Shown here: positions 9,959-18,004 of the stretch, in pieces
Position numbering within the stretch: position 1 is the first letter of the stretch
How the letters are laid out: each line of letters begins with the position of its first letter
Assembly: GCF_002813245.1 (NCBI RefSeq)
Contig: NZ_PHUF01000002.1
Location: forward strand, 992,001 to 1,056,000
DNA from: Novosphingobium kunmingense
GTDB lineage: Bacteria; Pseudomonadota; Alphaproteobacteria; Sphingomonadales; Sphingomonadaceae
Length of the DNA stretch: 64,000 nucleotides
Reading direction: 5' to 3'
Made by a program: the position numbers and the translations under genes
The notes under the pieces: generated by a model
Told to the model about the DNA's origin: nothing
What the model saw: only the letters and a program-made list of their open reading frames with translations
Database searches by the model: none

Positions 9959-10852
9959 ATGGCGAATCGCAAGACCCCGCAGATGATCATGGGCGCCCTG
10001 CCCGACTGGCTAGACCGGCCCGAACCGCGCGGCTTCCGGCCCAAGCGCAAGTGCCGCACGATCTGGATTTCGGACATTCACCTTGGCACGCGGGGCTGCA
10101 ACGCCGACCTGCTGCTCGACTTTCTGCGGGCCCACGAATGCGAAACGCTCTACCTCGTCGGCGACATCGTTGACGGCTGGCGGCTGCGCAAGGGCTGGTA
10201 CTGGCCCGATGCGCACAACGAAGTGGTCCGCCGCGTCCTGAAGCAGGCGCACCGCGGCACCCGCGTGGTGCTGATCGCCGGCAACCATGACGAGATGCTG
10301 CGCCCCTATTGCGGCATGACCTTCGGCGGCGTGGAGATCGCGAACGAGGCGGTCCACGTCACAGCCGACGGGCGGCGCCTGCTGATCACCCACGGCGATG
10401 CCTTCGACGTGGTCGTGCTGTACCACCGCTGGCTCGCCTTCCTGGGCGACAAGGCCTACGAACTACTGCTGCGCGCCAACGTCGTGCTCAACGCGGTGCG
10501 GCGGCGGTTCAAGCTGCCCTATTGGTCGCTGTCGAGCTATCTCAAGAAGCGCGTCAAGAACGCCGTCGCCTATATCGGCGAGTTCGAGGAAGCCGTCGCT
10601 CACGCCGCGCGCGAGCGCAGCGTGGACGGGGTCGTGTGCGGCCACATCCACTGCGCCGAAATCCGCCAGATCGGCGACGTGACCTATTACAACGACGGCG
10701 ACTGGGTCGAAAGCTGCACGGCCCTGGTCGAAGACTTCGACGGCACCATCTCCATCGTCGACTGGCTGGCCGAACAACGCGCCCAGCGCGCAGCGAAGCC
10801 GTTCGAACCCACCCTTACCGAACCGACCGAACCCACGAAGGAACCGGCATGA
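9959..10852 (+). CDS. Calcineurin-like phosphoesterase, LpxH/PlcP type
   Basis: A 297-residue metallophosphoesterase with all motif blocks: SDIHLG (D-x-H), GDIVDGW, GNHDE, THGD and GHIH, which ligate the dinuclear metal centre. Annotation pipelines often call such proteins UDP-2,3-diacylglucosamine diphosphatase. The sequence pattern (DFLRAHE, GDIVDGWRL, HGDAFDVVV, YWSLS, GDWVESCTA) is the one I associate with PlcP, the phospholipase C that degrades phosphatidylcholine and phosphatidylglycerol in phosphate-starved Sinorhizobium and marine bacteria. The stop overlaps the next ATG (ATGA), so it is translationally coupled to a GT4 glycosyltransferase. I chose ATG 9959 because GGAG lies eight bases upstream; a longer frame from 9830 lacks a good site. 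Confidence 0.8.
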   Translation: MANRKTPQMIMGALPDWLDRPEPRGFRPKRKCRTIWISDIHLGTRGCNADLLLDFLRAHECETLYLVGDIVDGWRLRKGWYWPDAHNEVVRRVLKQAHRGTRVVLIAGNHDEMLRPYCGMTFGGVEIANEAVHVTADGRRLLITHGDAFDVVVLYHRWLAFLGDKAYELLLRANVVLNAVRRRFKLPYWSLSSYLKKRVKNAVAYIGEFEEAVAHAARERSVDGVVCGHIHCAEIRQIGDVTYYNDGDWVESCTALVEDFDGTISIVDWLAEQRAQRAAKPFEPTLTEPTEPTKEPA

Positions 10853-11931
10853 GAATCGCCCTTTGCACCGACGCCTGGCACCCCCAGGTCAACGGCGTCG
10901 TCCGCTCGCTGTCCACCACCGTCAATGCGCTGGTCGCGCGCGGCCACGATGTCGAGCTGGTCGTGCCCGAACAGTTCCGCACCATCGCCATGCCAGGATA
11001 CAGCGAGATCCGCCTTGCCGTGCTGCCCCGCTTCGGCACCCGCCGGAGCCTGAGCGAGTTCCAGCCCGACGTGGTCCACATCGCCACCGAAGGGCCGATC
11101 GGCTGGTCGGCGCGGGCCTGGTGCCTGGCGCGCGGCGTGCCCTTCACCACTGCCTTCCACACCCGCTTTCCCGACTACGCCGCCGTGCGCACCGGCCTGA
11201 GCGCCGAACGCTTCTGGCCGCTGATGCGCCGCTTTCACGCGCCCTCGCGCGCCGTGCTGGTCTCCACCCCGGCGCTGAAGCGCGAACTGGCGCAGCGCGG
11301 CCTGCCGCAGGGCCGCCTGTGGAGCCGCGGTATCGACCGCAGCCTGTTCCACCCCGGCCACGCCCCCCTTCCCGAACTGGCCGCCCTGCAGGGGCCGATC
11401 CAGCTCTATGTCGGGCGGGTCGCGGCGGAAAAGAACCTCCCCGCCTTCCTCGACACCGATGTACCGGGACACAAGGTGGTGGTCGGCGACGGGCCGGACC
11501 TGGCGCGACTGAAGGCCCGTTATCCCGGCGTCCGCTTCCTTGGCGCACTGTCGGGCGTGGACCTCGCCCGTGCCTATTGCAGCGCCGACGTCTTCGTCTT
11601 TCCCAGCCGCACCGACACCTTCGGGCTGGTGCTGATCGAGGCGATGGCCTGCGGGCTGCCGGTGGCCGCCTATCCGGTTGCCGGACCGCTCGACATCGTC
11701 GGACCCGAAGCGCGCGGCGCCGACGGCCAGCATCCCGCCACGGTCGGCGCGCTCGACGAAGACCTGGGCCTGGCGATCCGCAAGGCGCTGCGCTGCGATC
11801 CGCTGGGCGCGGCGATCCTGGGCGCAAGCTACACCTGGGACCGGGCGACGGATCAGTTCCTCGCCGCGATCGCGGCGGCGCACGAACCGGTGGCTATTCG
11901 GCCGCGTCCTCGAACGGCGGTTCCAGCCTGA
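10849..11931 (+). CDS. GT4 glycosyltransferase, Agt-like lipid glycosyltransferase candidate
   Basis: A 360-residue two-domain GT-B glycosyltransferase. The N-terminal acceptor domain starts MRIALCTDAWHPQVNGV, with a glycine-rich loop. The donor domain has YVGRVAAEKNL and the family signature FVFPSRTDTFGLVLIEAMACGLPV (SRTDTFG, E-x7-E). Relatives transfer mannose, glucose or glucuronate to lipids. In the plcP-agt operons this enzyme glycosylates the diacylglycerol released by PlcP; that assignment here rests on neighbour and Pho-box evidence. It overlaps the phosphoesterase by four bases and its 3' end overlaps the convergent Rrf2 gene by 38 bases. Confidence 0.8.
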   Translation: MRIALCTDAWHPQVNGVVRSLSTTVNALVARGHDVELVVPEQFRTIAMPGYSEIRLAVLPRFGTRRSLSEFQPDVVHIATEGPIGWSARAWCLARGVPFTTAFHTRFPDYAAVRTGLSAERFWPLMRRFHAPSRAVLVSTPALKRELAQRGLPQGRLWSRGIDRSLFHPGHAPLPELAALQGPIQLYVGRVAAEKNLPAFLDTDVPGHKVVVGDGPDLARLKARYPGVRFLGALSGVDLARAYCSADVFVFPSRTDTFGLVLIEAMACGLPVAAYPVAGPLDIVGPEARGADGQHPATVGALDEDLGLAIRKALRCDPLGAAILGASYTWDRATDQFLAAIAAAHEPVAIRPRPRTAVPA

Positions 11932-12346
11932 TCGGATCGGCGAGAGTCAGGCGGTCGAGCATGGCCGCCATCTCGTCGCGCAGGGTAAGCATCAGCCCGC
12001 GCAGCCGGCACTCCGCCTCGGGCAGGCAGTTGGCGCATTTTTCGTGGGCGTTGCGTGCGGCGCAGGGCACCAAGGCCAGGCTGCCGCGCGTCAGGCGGAT
12101 GATGTCGCCATAGCGGATGTCGACCGGCGGCAGCGCCAGTTCGTAGCCGCCGTCGCGCCCGCGGTGCGATATGACGATGCCTTCGCGGACCATTTCGGAC
12201 AGGATCACCGTCAGGAACTTGCGCGGGATGTTCTGCGCTTCGGCAATCGCGTCGAGCCGCACCGGCCCTTGCCGAAATGTATCGGCCAGGTGCTGCAGGG
12301 CGCGGATCGTGTAGCGGGTTTTCTGCGACAGCATGGGCGCGGTCAT
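11894..12346 (-). CDS. Rrf2 family transcriptional regulator
   Basis: A 150-residue Rrf2-type regulator: winged HTH at residues ~1-65 (KTRYTIRALQHLA, followed by RKFLTVILSEM), then the HRGRDGGYEL wing. Cysteines at CAARNAHEKCANC and EAEC near residues 95-113 are the usual cluster that holds a [2Fe-2S] centre in IscR- and NsrR-like members. It may sense iron, nitric oxide or redox state; which is not readable. MLSQKTRY at 12334 is an alternative start. It converges on the glycosyltransferase gene and probably belongs to a separate unit. Confidence 0.85.
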   Translation of the reverse strand: MTAPMLSQKTRYTIRALQHLADTFRQGPVRLDAIAEAQNIPRKFLTVILSEMVREGIVISHRGRDGGYELALPPVDIRYGDIIRLTRGSLALVPCAARNAHEKCANCLPEAECRLRGLMLTLRDEMAAMLDRLTLADPIRLEPPFEDAAE

Positions 12347-12400
12347 AACAGCGCGCGGCTGAACGCAATGTCAACCGGGCCGCTTGAATGACCCGATACG

Positions 12401-12443
12401 AAAAAAAGAGGGGAAGGGTCCGCCGCAGCGGCGCCCTTCCCCC
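12401..12443 (-). terminator. Rho-independent terminator of the outer-membrane protein gene
   Basis: Read on the minus strand, a GGGGAAGGG-type stem (12434-12442 with 12410-12418) enclosing a GC-rich inner helix is followed by CTC and seven T residues (12401-12407). This is a textbook intrinsic terminator 60-100 bases after the stop at 12506. Confidence 0.85.
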
Positions 12444-12505
12444 GTTCAGTCTGCAAGTCGCGTTACGGGTCGCGTATCATCACGCGGCTTGCTGCCCGGC
12501 GTGCT

Positions 12506-13246
12506 TCAGAACGTGAAGCGCAGCCCGGCGGTAATCGCATCGGTCTTGAGCTTGTCGATCTCGAAGCCCGAAGCCGCATCGTATTCGACCACGGTGCGGC
12601 CGATCTGGCGGTGGCGGTAGTCGACAGTGACGGCGACGGCATCGCTGACGTTCAGCGCCACGCCGGCGCCAAGCTGCCAGGCGAACTTGCCCTTGCCTTC
12701 GCCGTCGACCTCGAAGCCGGCGATGCCGACACCGCCGCCGGCGTAGGGGACGATGGTGTCGCCGATCGGCAGGTCGAGCCACAGGTTGCCCATGGCCGAG
12801 AGCTGGCGGATGCGCGAGCCGTCGAAGATGAAGGTGTTGCCACTGCCGCCGCAGGTGTCGGCTTCGAGGTAGTCGCACACGTCGACGCGGTCGGCGGCGG
12901 TCAGCGTGACGTTGGTGCCGTTGAGCTGGTTGAAGGTCAGGCTCTGGATCTTGTGGCGCGCATAGTCCACCTCGACGTCGGCGCGGACCATGCCGAAATC
13001 GTAGCCGATCGTGCCGCCGAAGGTGACCGCGCTCTTGGCATCGATGCTGGCCGTGGCGGTATCGCGGGTGCCGGTACCGCCGAAGGTGCCGCCCGCATCG
13101 TAATAGGTCACGACGGGATCGGACAGGGTGGCGCTGCCGACGCGGGCAGCTACATAGAAGCCGCCATCGTCGGCGTTCTGGGCCTGGGCTGCGGTGGCAG
13201 CGGCAAGGCTGGTGAACGCGACGAGCGCGGATGCAACAATACGCAT
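12506..13246 (-). CDS. Outer-membrane beta-barrel protein (OmpA/opacity-like)
   Basis: A 246-residue barrel protein. The start at 13246 is chosen because MRIVASALVAFTSLAAATAAQAQ is a clear signal peptide and AGGGGAG lies seven bases upstream; an upstream in-frame start would bury it. The mature part alternates hydrophobic and polar residues (GGFYVAARVGSATL, YDFGMVRADVEVDYA, GGGVGIAGFEV) and ends in TAGLRFTF with a terminal Phe, the BAM signature. Function is unknown beyond a small porin-like or opacity-family barrel. It is divergently transcribed from the LuxR-type regulator and ends at an intrinsic terminator. Confidence 0.8.
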   Translation of the reverse strand: MRIVASALVAFTSLAAATAAQAQNADDGGFYVAARVGSATLSDPVVTYYDAGGTFGGTGTRDTATASIDAKSAVTFGGTIGYDFGMVRADVEVDYARHKIQSLTFNQLNGTNVTLTAADRVDVCDYLEADTCGGSGNTFIFDGSRIRQLSAMGNLWLDLPIGDTIVPYAGGGVGIAGFEVDGEGKGKFAWQLGAGVALNVSDAVAVTVDYRHRQIGRTVVEYDAASGFEIDKLKTDAITAGLRFTF

Positions 13247-13413
13247 AGAAAACTCCCCTTGTCGCGCTGCCGCTTGGAACTCGGTGGTTGGCAGCACGTG
13301 AGGCGCGCCTAGCCGCAACGACCCGCGGCGCGCATCACCCAGATGGGGGACGAAATGCCGCGAACCGAAAAAATCTCTTACGGAATCAAGATGGATAGCT
13401 TAGCCACGCGCGG

Positions 13414-14511
13414 ATGCAGGCCGGACGCTTCCATCTTGCCGAACTCTACGACGCGGTCGTCGACGACGAACAGTTCGCCGATCTGCCCAACCGCCTGGCG
13501 CAGCATTTCGGCGCCCGCTCCGCCGTCATCCACTGGCTCGACGGGAATGCCCGGTCCATGGTGGATGCGCACTCCTCGTACTTCACGGCCGAGCATTTCC
13601 AGCTCTATGCCCGATCCTATGCCCAGCACGACGTCTGGACTCAGGCGGCGCTGGGGCCGGCCCACCGCAACCGCGCCTGGAACACCTCCGACCTCGTCAG
13701 CTCGAAGGATCTCGAAGCCAGCCTGTTCTACAACGAATGGATCCTGGGCATGGGCGACGACACCTATCACTGCATCGGCGCGGTGATGGAGACCGAGCAC
13801 GGCTTCGGGATCATCGGCATGCACCGCGGCCTTGGCCAGGGCGATTTCGAGGCCGCCAATGTCAAGCGGCTCGACCGGACGCTCAACCACCTGCGCCGCG
13901 CCATCACCATCCGCTCGGCCCTGATCGGACGCCAGCGCGAGGTCGACAGCTGGCAGCAGATCTTCGCGCGCAGCGCCGCGCCGGCGCTGATCGTCGACCG
14001 CAGCGGACGGCTGCGCCTGGCCAACGATGCCGCCGGGCTGGTGCTGTCGTCGGGCGCGCGCCTGTCAAGCCGCGGCGGGCGGATCGCGCCGAAGGGCAGC
14101 CGGCAGGCGGACACCTTTGCCCAGCTCCTCGCCCGCGCGACCGATCCGGCCCTGCCCCAGGCCTGCCAAGGCACCTTCGGGACGGCGCCGCACGCGCTGT
14201 GGATCGCCGAGTTCCTGCCGCTGGTCAGCGGCCACCTCGCCGGTTGCGCGATGGTCACGATCATCGACCGCGGGGTGGGCAGCGGGCGCGGCAACCTGCA
14301 CGCGCTGCTGCAGGGGGTCCACGGCCTGACCCGCGCCGAGGCCGAGGTGGCGGGCGCCCTGGCCGATGGCCTTGCGATCGAGCAGATCGCCGCCGCGCGC
14401 GGCAGCGCGGTCCAAACGGTGCGCAGTCAGGTCAAGCAGGTGATGGCCAAGACCGGCACCCACCGCCAGGGCGAAGTGGTCGCGCTGGTGCTGCGCCTCG
14501 CCCTCAACTGA
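13414..14511 (+). CDS. LuxR-type HTH transcriptional regulator with PAS-like sensor region
   Basis: A 365-residue protein. The C-terminal ~65 residues (HGLTRAEAEVAGALADGLA, followed by IAAARGSAVQTVRSQVKQVMAKTG) form a LuxR/GerE helix-turn-helix. The central part contains a degenerate PAS-like stretch (PALIVDRSGRLRLANDAAG) and the N-terminal ~170 residues resemble a sensor domain of sphingomonad regulators; the ligand is unknown. An in-frame TAG at 13396 rules out a much earlier start. The ribosome site is weak. It sits divergent to the outer-membrane protein gene and converges on bamD. Confidence 0.8.
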   Translation: MQAGRFHLAELYDAVVDDEQFADLPNRLAQHFGARSAVIHWLDGNARSMVDAHSSYFTAEHFQLYARSYAQHDVWTQAALGPAHRNRAWNTSDLVSSKDLEASLFYNEWILGMGDDTYHCIGAVMETEHGFGIIGMHRGLGQGDFEAANVKRLDRTLNHLRRAITIRSALIGRQREVDSWQQIFARSAAPALIVDRSGRLRLANDAAGLVLSSGARLSSRGGRIAPKGSRQADTFAQLLARATDPALPQACQGTFGTAPHALWIAEFLPLVSGHLAGCAMVTIIDRGVGSGRGNLHALLQGVHGLTRAEAEVAGALADGLAIEQIAAARGSAVQTVRSQVKQVMAKTGTHRQGEVVALVLRLALN

Positions 14512-14521
14512 CGTCGGCGGA

Positions 14522-15331
14522 TCAGATCGCCCTGGTGCCCGGCGCGTGCTTCTGCATCAGCGCATAGGCCTTCTGGTACCATTCGCTGCCGGGATAGTTC
14601 GAGCCAAGCACCGCGGCCGACTTCTGCGCCTCTTCCGGGATGCCGAGGGCCAGGTTCGATTCGACCAGGCGGAACAGCGCCTCGGGCGTGTGGCTGGTGG
14701 TCTGGTAGTTGTCGACCACGTTGCGGAAGCGCAGCGCCGCGGCCAGCCAGCGCCCCGACCGTTCGTAGAACCGGCCGATGTCCATTTCCTTGCCGGCGAG
14801 GTGATCGTTGACCAGGTCCAGCTTCAGCCGCGCATCGTCGGCATAGCGGGTGTTGGGATAGCGCCGCACCACTTCGGTCAGCGCGTCCTTGGCCAGCAGG
14901 GTGTTCTTCTGGTCGCGCGCCACGTCGCTGATCTGCTCGTAATAGCTGAGCGCGATCAGGTAGTAGGCGTAGGGCGCGTCGCGGTTGCCGGGGTGGATCG
15001 ACAGGAAGCGCTGCGACGACTGGATCGCCTTGGTGTAATCGCGCGCCGCGTAATAGGAAAACGCGCTCATCAGCTGGGCGCGGCGGGCCCAGGGCGAATA
15101 GGGATGCTGGCGCTCGACCTCGTCGAACAGCGCGGCGGCGACCTTGGTGTCGCCGGCGTCGAGCTTGTCCTTGGCCGCGGTGTAGAGCGTGTCGACGTCG
15201 CGCGCGACGAAAGCCGTATCCTTCGGCCCGCCGCCGCGTCCGCCGCATCCCGCTGTGAGCAGCATGGCCCCGCCCGCAGCGGCAAGAATGGCAAGCTTTA
15301 CAGGCGAACGGGCAGCGTCACGGGCGATCAT
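14522..15331 (-). CDS. bamD: Outer membrane assembly lipoprotein BamD
   Basis: A 269-residue BamD/ComL lipoprotein of the BAM complex, which inserts beta-barrel proteins into the outer membrane. A hydrophobic leader is followed by the lipobox LTAGC, then five TPR-like helical pairs, with the conserved YSPWARRAQLM and YPNTRYADDA segments typical of the family. Length fits (about 245-280). It is on the minus strand, converging on the LuxR-type gene with an eleven-base gap. Confidence 0.95.
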   Translation of the reverse strand: MIARDAARSPVKLAILAAAGGAMLLTAGCGGRGGGPKDTAFVARDVDTLYTAAKDKLDAGDTKVAAALFDEVERQHPYSPWARRAQLMSAFSYYAARDYTKAIQSSQRFLSIHPGNRDAPYAYYLIALSYYEQISDVARDQKNTLLAKDALTEVVRRYPNTRYADDARLKLDLVNDHLAGKEMDIGRFYERSGRWLAAALRFRNVVDNYQTTSHTPEALFRLVESNLALGIPEEAQKSAAVLGSNYPGSEWYQKAYALMQKHAPGTRAI

Positions 15332-15502
15332 GGGGCAAGCCTATAGCCAGACCCTGGCTGAACGCCAAGTGAAAGACTGTGGGCAAAAGCGCCTCCGCGC
15401 GCGCCGGCCCGCCGCCGCCGCCACGGACCCGATCGCGGCGCTGTCCTACACCCCTGCCAGCGTGGCATGATCGCCGATCCCCCTCTCCCAAGGACCGCCC
15501 CC

Positions 15503-16297
15503 ATGACCATCGACAAACGCCGCGCAGTCCCCCGCGCCGGCCAGCTTCCCGCCTTTGCCCCCGTCCCCCGCCAGTGCCAGCGCCACGACGGCTGGACCGA
15601 GGAGCGGCAGCGCCGCTTCATCGAGGCGCTGGCCGACACCGGCAGCGTCAAGGCCGCCGCCCACCGCGTCAACATGACCCCCGAAGGCGCCTACATGCTG
15701 CGCCGCCATCCCGAGGGCGCCAGCTTTCGCAAGGCGTGGGAGGCCGCCCTCGCCCTCGGGGTCCAGCAATTGGAGGATATCGCCATGGAGCGCGCCCTTC
15801 ATGGCACCGAAGTGCCGGTCTATTCCTATGGCAAGCTGATCGGCAGCCGCGTGGTCCACAACGACCGCCTGGTCATGTTCCTGCTGAGGAACCGCGCGCC
15901 CGCCCGCTTCGCCGCCGACGGCCGCGTGACGGCGCGGCGCGGCACCCTGTTCGATCCGGCCGAGGCCAACCGCCTTTCCCGCCTCAAGAAGCAGTGGCGC
16001 AAGGAATGGGAGGAAGAACGCGCCGCCAAGGCCCGCCGCGCCAGCGAAGCGGTGCTCGCCGGCCTCCACGCCAAGCTGCAGCGTATGGCCGACAACCACG
16101 CCGCCGCGATGAGCGAGCGCACCCGCGCACTCTACCGCGCCTGGCAAGAGGCCGCCGCCGAGGACGAGTGCGGCGCCAGGATCGGCCGGAACGGCGCGGC
16201 GGGCGATCGCGAAGTAGCGGGCGAAGTCGCTGGCGATGATGAAAGCGGAGCTGGCTTCATCGCTCTGATAGAGAAGCATAAATCCGGCGCGGATTGA
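15503..16297 (+). CDS. Hypothetical HTH-like protein resembling small terminase subunits
   Basis: A 264-residue protein from ATG 15503, preceded by AAGGA; an earlier in-frame ATG at 15467 lacks a site. Residues ~25-75 (WTEERQRRFIEALADTGSV, AAAHRVNMTPEGAYMLR) look like a helix-turn-helix of the kind found in phage small terminase subunits and some sphingomonad proteins of unknown role. The rest is basic, with a long charged helix (KKQWRKEWEEERAAKARRAS). No other phage genes are nearby, so a domesticated or chromosomal DNA-binding role is possible but unproven. Confidence 0.55.
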   Translation: MTIDKRRAVPRAGQLPAFAPVPRQCQRHDGWTEERQRRFIEALADTGSVKAAAHRVNMTPEGAYMLRRHPEGASFRKAWEAALALGVQQLEDIAMERALHGTEVPVYSYGKLIGSRVVHNDRLVMFLLRNRAPARFAADGRVTARRGTLFDPAEANRLSRLKKQWRKEWEEERAAKARRASEAVLAGLHAKLQRMADNHAAAMSERTRALYRAWQEAAAEDECGARIGRNGAAGDREVAGEVAGDDESGAGFIALIEKHKSGAD

Positions 16298-16376
16298 CTT
16301 GACCGTCCCGGCTCAGCTTATGTGGCCGCAAAACACGGTCGCCAGCTGAAGGATCCAACCGGGGGGCCGTCCGTTC

Positions 16377-17921
16377 GTGCAGTTACTATCGCGTGCCGCG
16401 CGGCGGCTCGAACAGTTTCCCGATAGCCCGGCCTGGTTCGAACGGCATCTCGGCTCACCGGTGCGACAGGCGCTCGTGCTGCTCCTCGTCGGTCTCGCCC
16501 TGCGTATAGCGACCTTCGGCGATCCCAACCTGCACGTAGACGAAGCGTGGTATTTTCTCGTCGGCCACGAGATGCACCATGGCGCCATCCCTTATGTAAC
16601 GATATGGGATCGCAAGCCAGTCGGGCTATTCCTGCTCTACTATCTGTTTGCCGGTATTTCGACCAGCGTGCTGGCCTATCAGATCCCGGCCTTGCTGTTC
16701 GCCAGCGCCACGGCCTGGGTCATCGCCCGCATCGCCGCGCGCTTGACCGGGGCGCAGGGGGCGGTGCTGGCCGGGGCGAGCTATCTGCTGATGCTTGGCC
16801 CGCTCGAAGGGTTCGGCGGGCAGACCCCGGTGTTCTACAACCTGCTGATCGCCGGGGCCGCCTGGCTGGTGCTGCAATCGCTGGACGCGCTGGATGCGGG
16901 CCGCCCGGGCTGGCGCATGGTCGCGGCCATGGCGCTGGCCGGCACGGCGCTGACCTTCAAACAGACGACGATGTTCGAGGCCGCGTTCCTCGGCCTGTTC
17001 GCCGCCTGGCGGCTGTGGCGCAGCCCCGCACCGCGCCGATTGACCTGTCTTTGGGTTGCGCTCTGGATTGCGGTCGGCGCTGCGCCGACCCTGGCGTGCG
17101 CCGCCTGGTATTCCGGTGCCGGTTACTGGTCCGAGTACTGGCAGGCGATGTACTATTCCAATGTGCGAAAATCGAGCACGCAACCGCTTGAGTTGGTACT
17201 AAACATTTCCAGGTTTGTCCTCGCCACATATCCGCTCTGGGGGCTTTATTTATTGAGCCTGTTGGCTTCCGAAGAGAAAAACAAGAAGACCATCGCCACG
17301 CGCTTCTGCACACTTTGGATAGCGTCGAGCATGTGCGGAATTGCGATTATTCCGAATTTTTACGTTCACTACGCAATTCCTATCGTTTCTCCATTCCTAT
17401 TATACATATCGCTTATTTTTGACCGCAGGGATATTGGATTTTTTTGCTTCACATTTGTTTTATTGTTTACGATGGTCCTATTCAATCCGGCCAATCGGCT
17501 GGACAGGAAATCGTCGATTGAATCGACCCATGCCATGGTTCGCGATATCGCCGCAAATCGGACAAGAGGCGGACTCTTCGTCTTTGACGGCCCAAGTTAC
17601 GTCTACGCCATCGCCGAAGAACGACCACCAGGGCGTCTCGTCTTCCCGTATCATTTCAGCCAGGGGGATGAACGGAATGTCAGTCACATCGACACGGCGG
17701 CCGAAACAAGAAGGATTCTGAGAAACAAACCAGAATTTGTCATGCTGGCGCCATTCGACATCACATACCCGTCCAACGTGGAAACGCGGCAAATGGTCGA
17801 GACTTATGTTTTCAGCAGGTGCACGCTTCTAGATACTCAATTGATGTACGATATCTACGAAACGACGCTCATAGGTTTATGGGGAAAATGCAAAGACGGT
17901 CCAGGTTACATCGACTATTGA
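16377..17921 (+). CDS. GT-C family membrane glycosyltransferase (ArnT/PMT-like)
   Basis: A 514-residue multi-spanning protein. The first periplasmic loop carries HVDEAWYFL followed by PYVTIWDRKPVGLFLLYY, the Asp-Glu motif and layout of polyprenyl-phosphate-dependent GT-C enzymes (GT39/GT83 style). About ten membrane segments precede a soluble C-terminal domain (~370-514). Acceptor and sugar are unknown; a cell-surface glycan is likely. The start codon is a GTG at 16377. The gene is compositionally split: the first half is very GC-rich, but from about 17160 it becomes AT-rich (for example 19 G/C in 60 bases at 17401-17460 against 42 in 60 at 16801-16860), suggesting recombination with foreign DNA. 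Confidence 0.8.
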   Translation: MQLLSRAARRLEQFPDSPAWFERHLGSPVRQALVLLLVGLALRIATFGDPNLHVDEAWYFLVGHEMHHGAIPYVTIWDRKPVGLFLLYYLFAGISTSVLAYQIPALLFASATAWVIARIAARLTGAQGAVLAGASYLLMLGPLEGFGGQTPVFYNLLIAGAAWLVLQSLDALDAGRPGWRMVAAMALAGTALTFKQTTMFEAAFLGLFAAWRLWRSPAPRRLTCLWVALWIAVGAAPTLACAAWYSGAGYWSEYWQAMYYSNVRKSSTQPLELVLNISRFVLATYPLWGLYLLSLLASEEKNKKTIATRFCTLWIASSMCGIAIIPNFYVHYAIPIVSPFLLYISLIFDRRDIGFFCFTFVLLFTMVLFNPANRLDRKSSIESTHAMVRDIAANRTRGGLFVFDGPSYVYAIAEERPPGRLVFPYHFSQGDERNVSHIDTAAETRRILRNKPEFVMLAPFDITYPSNVETRQMVETYVFSRCTLLDTQLMYDIYETTLIGLWGKCKDGPGYIDY

Positions 17922-18004
17922 CTATTTTCCTCAAGTAATGGCCTTTTACTTATTGAATCGGACTCTTGTCTTCGGCATCGATGACCGCTCGATTAAAGAC
18001 GCCG

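Noticed and set aside
10309..10848. Upstream extension of the GT4 glycosyltransferase frame
   Set aside because: It is out of frame with the phosphoesterase that clearly occupies this DNA, and the GT4 N-terminus starts at the ATGA overlap.
17933..17951. AAGTAA-N7-TTACTT hairpin after the mosaic glycosyltransferase
   Set aside because: Only six A/T-rich pairs and no convincing T-run; too weak to call a terminator.
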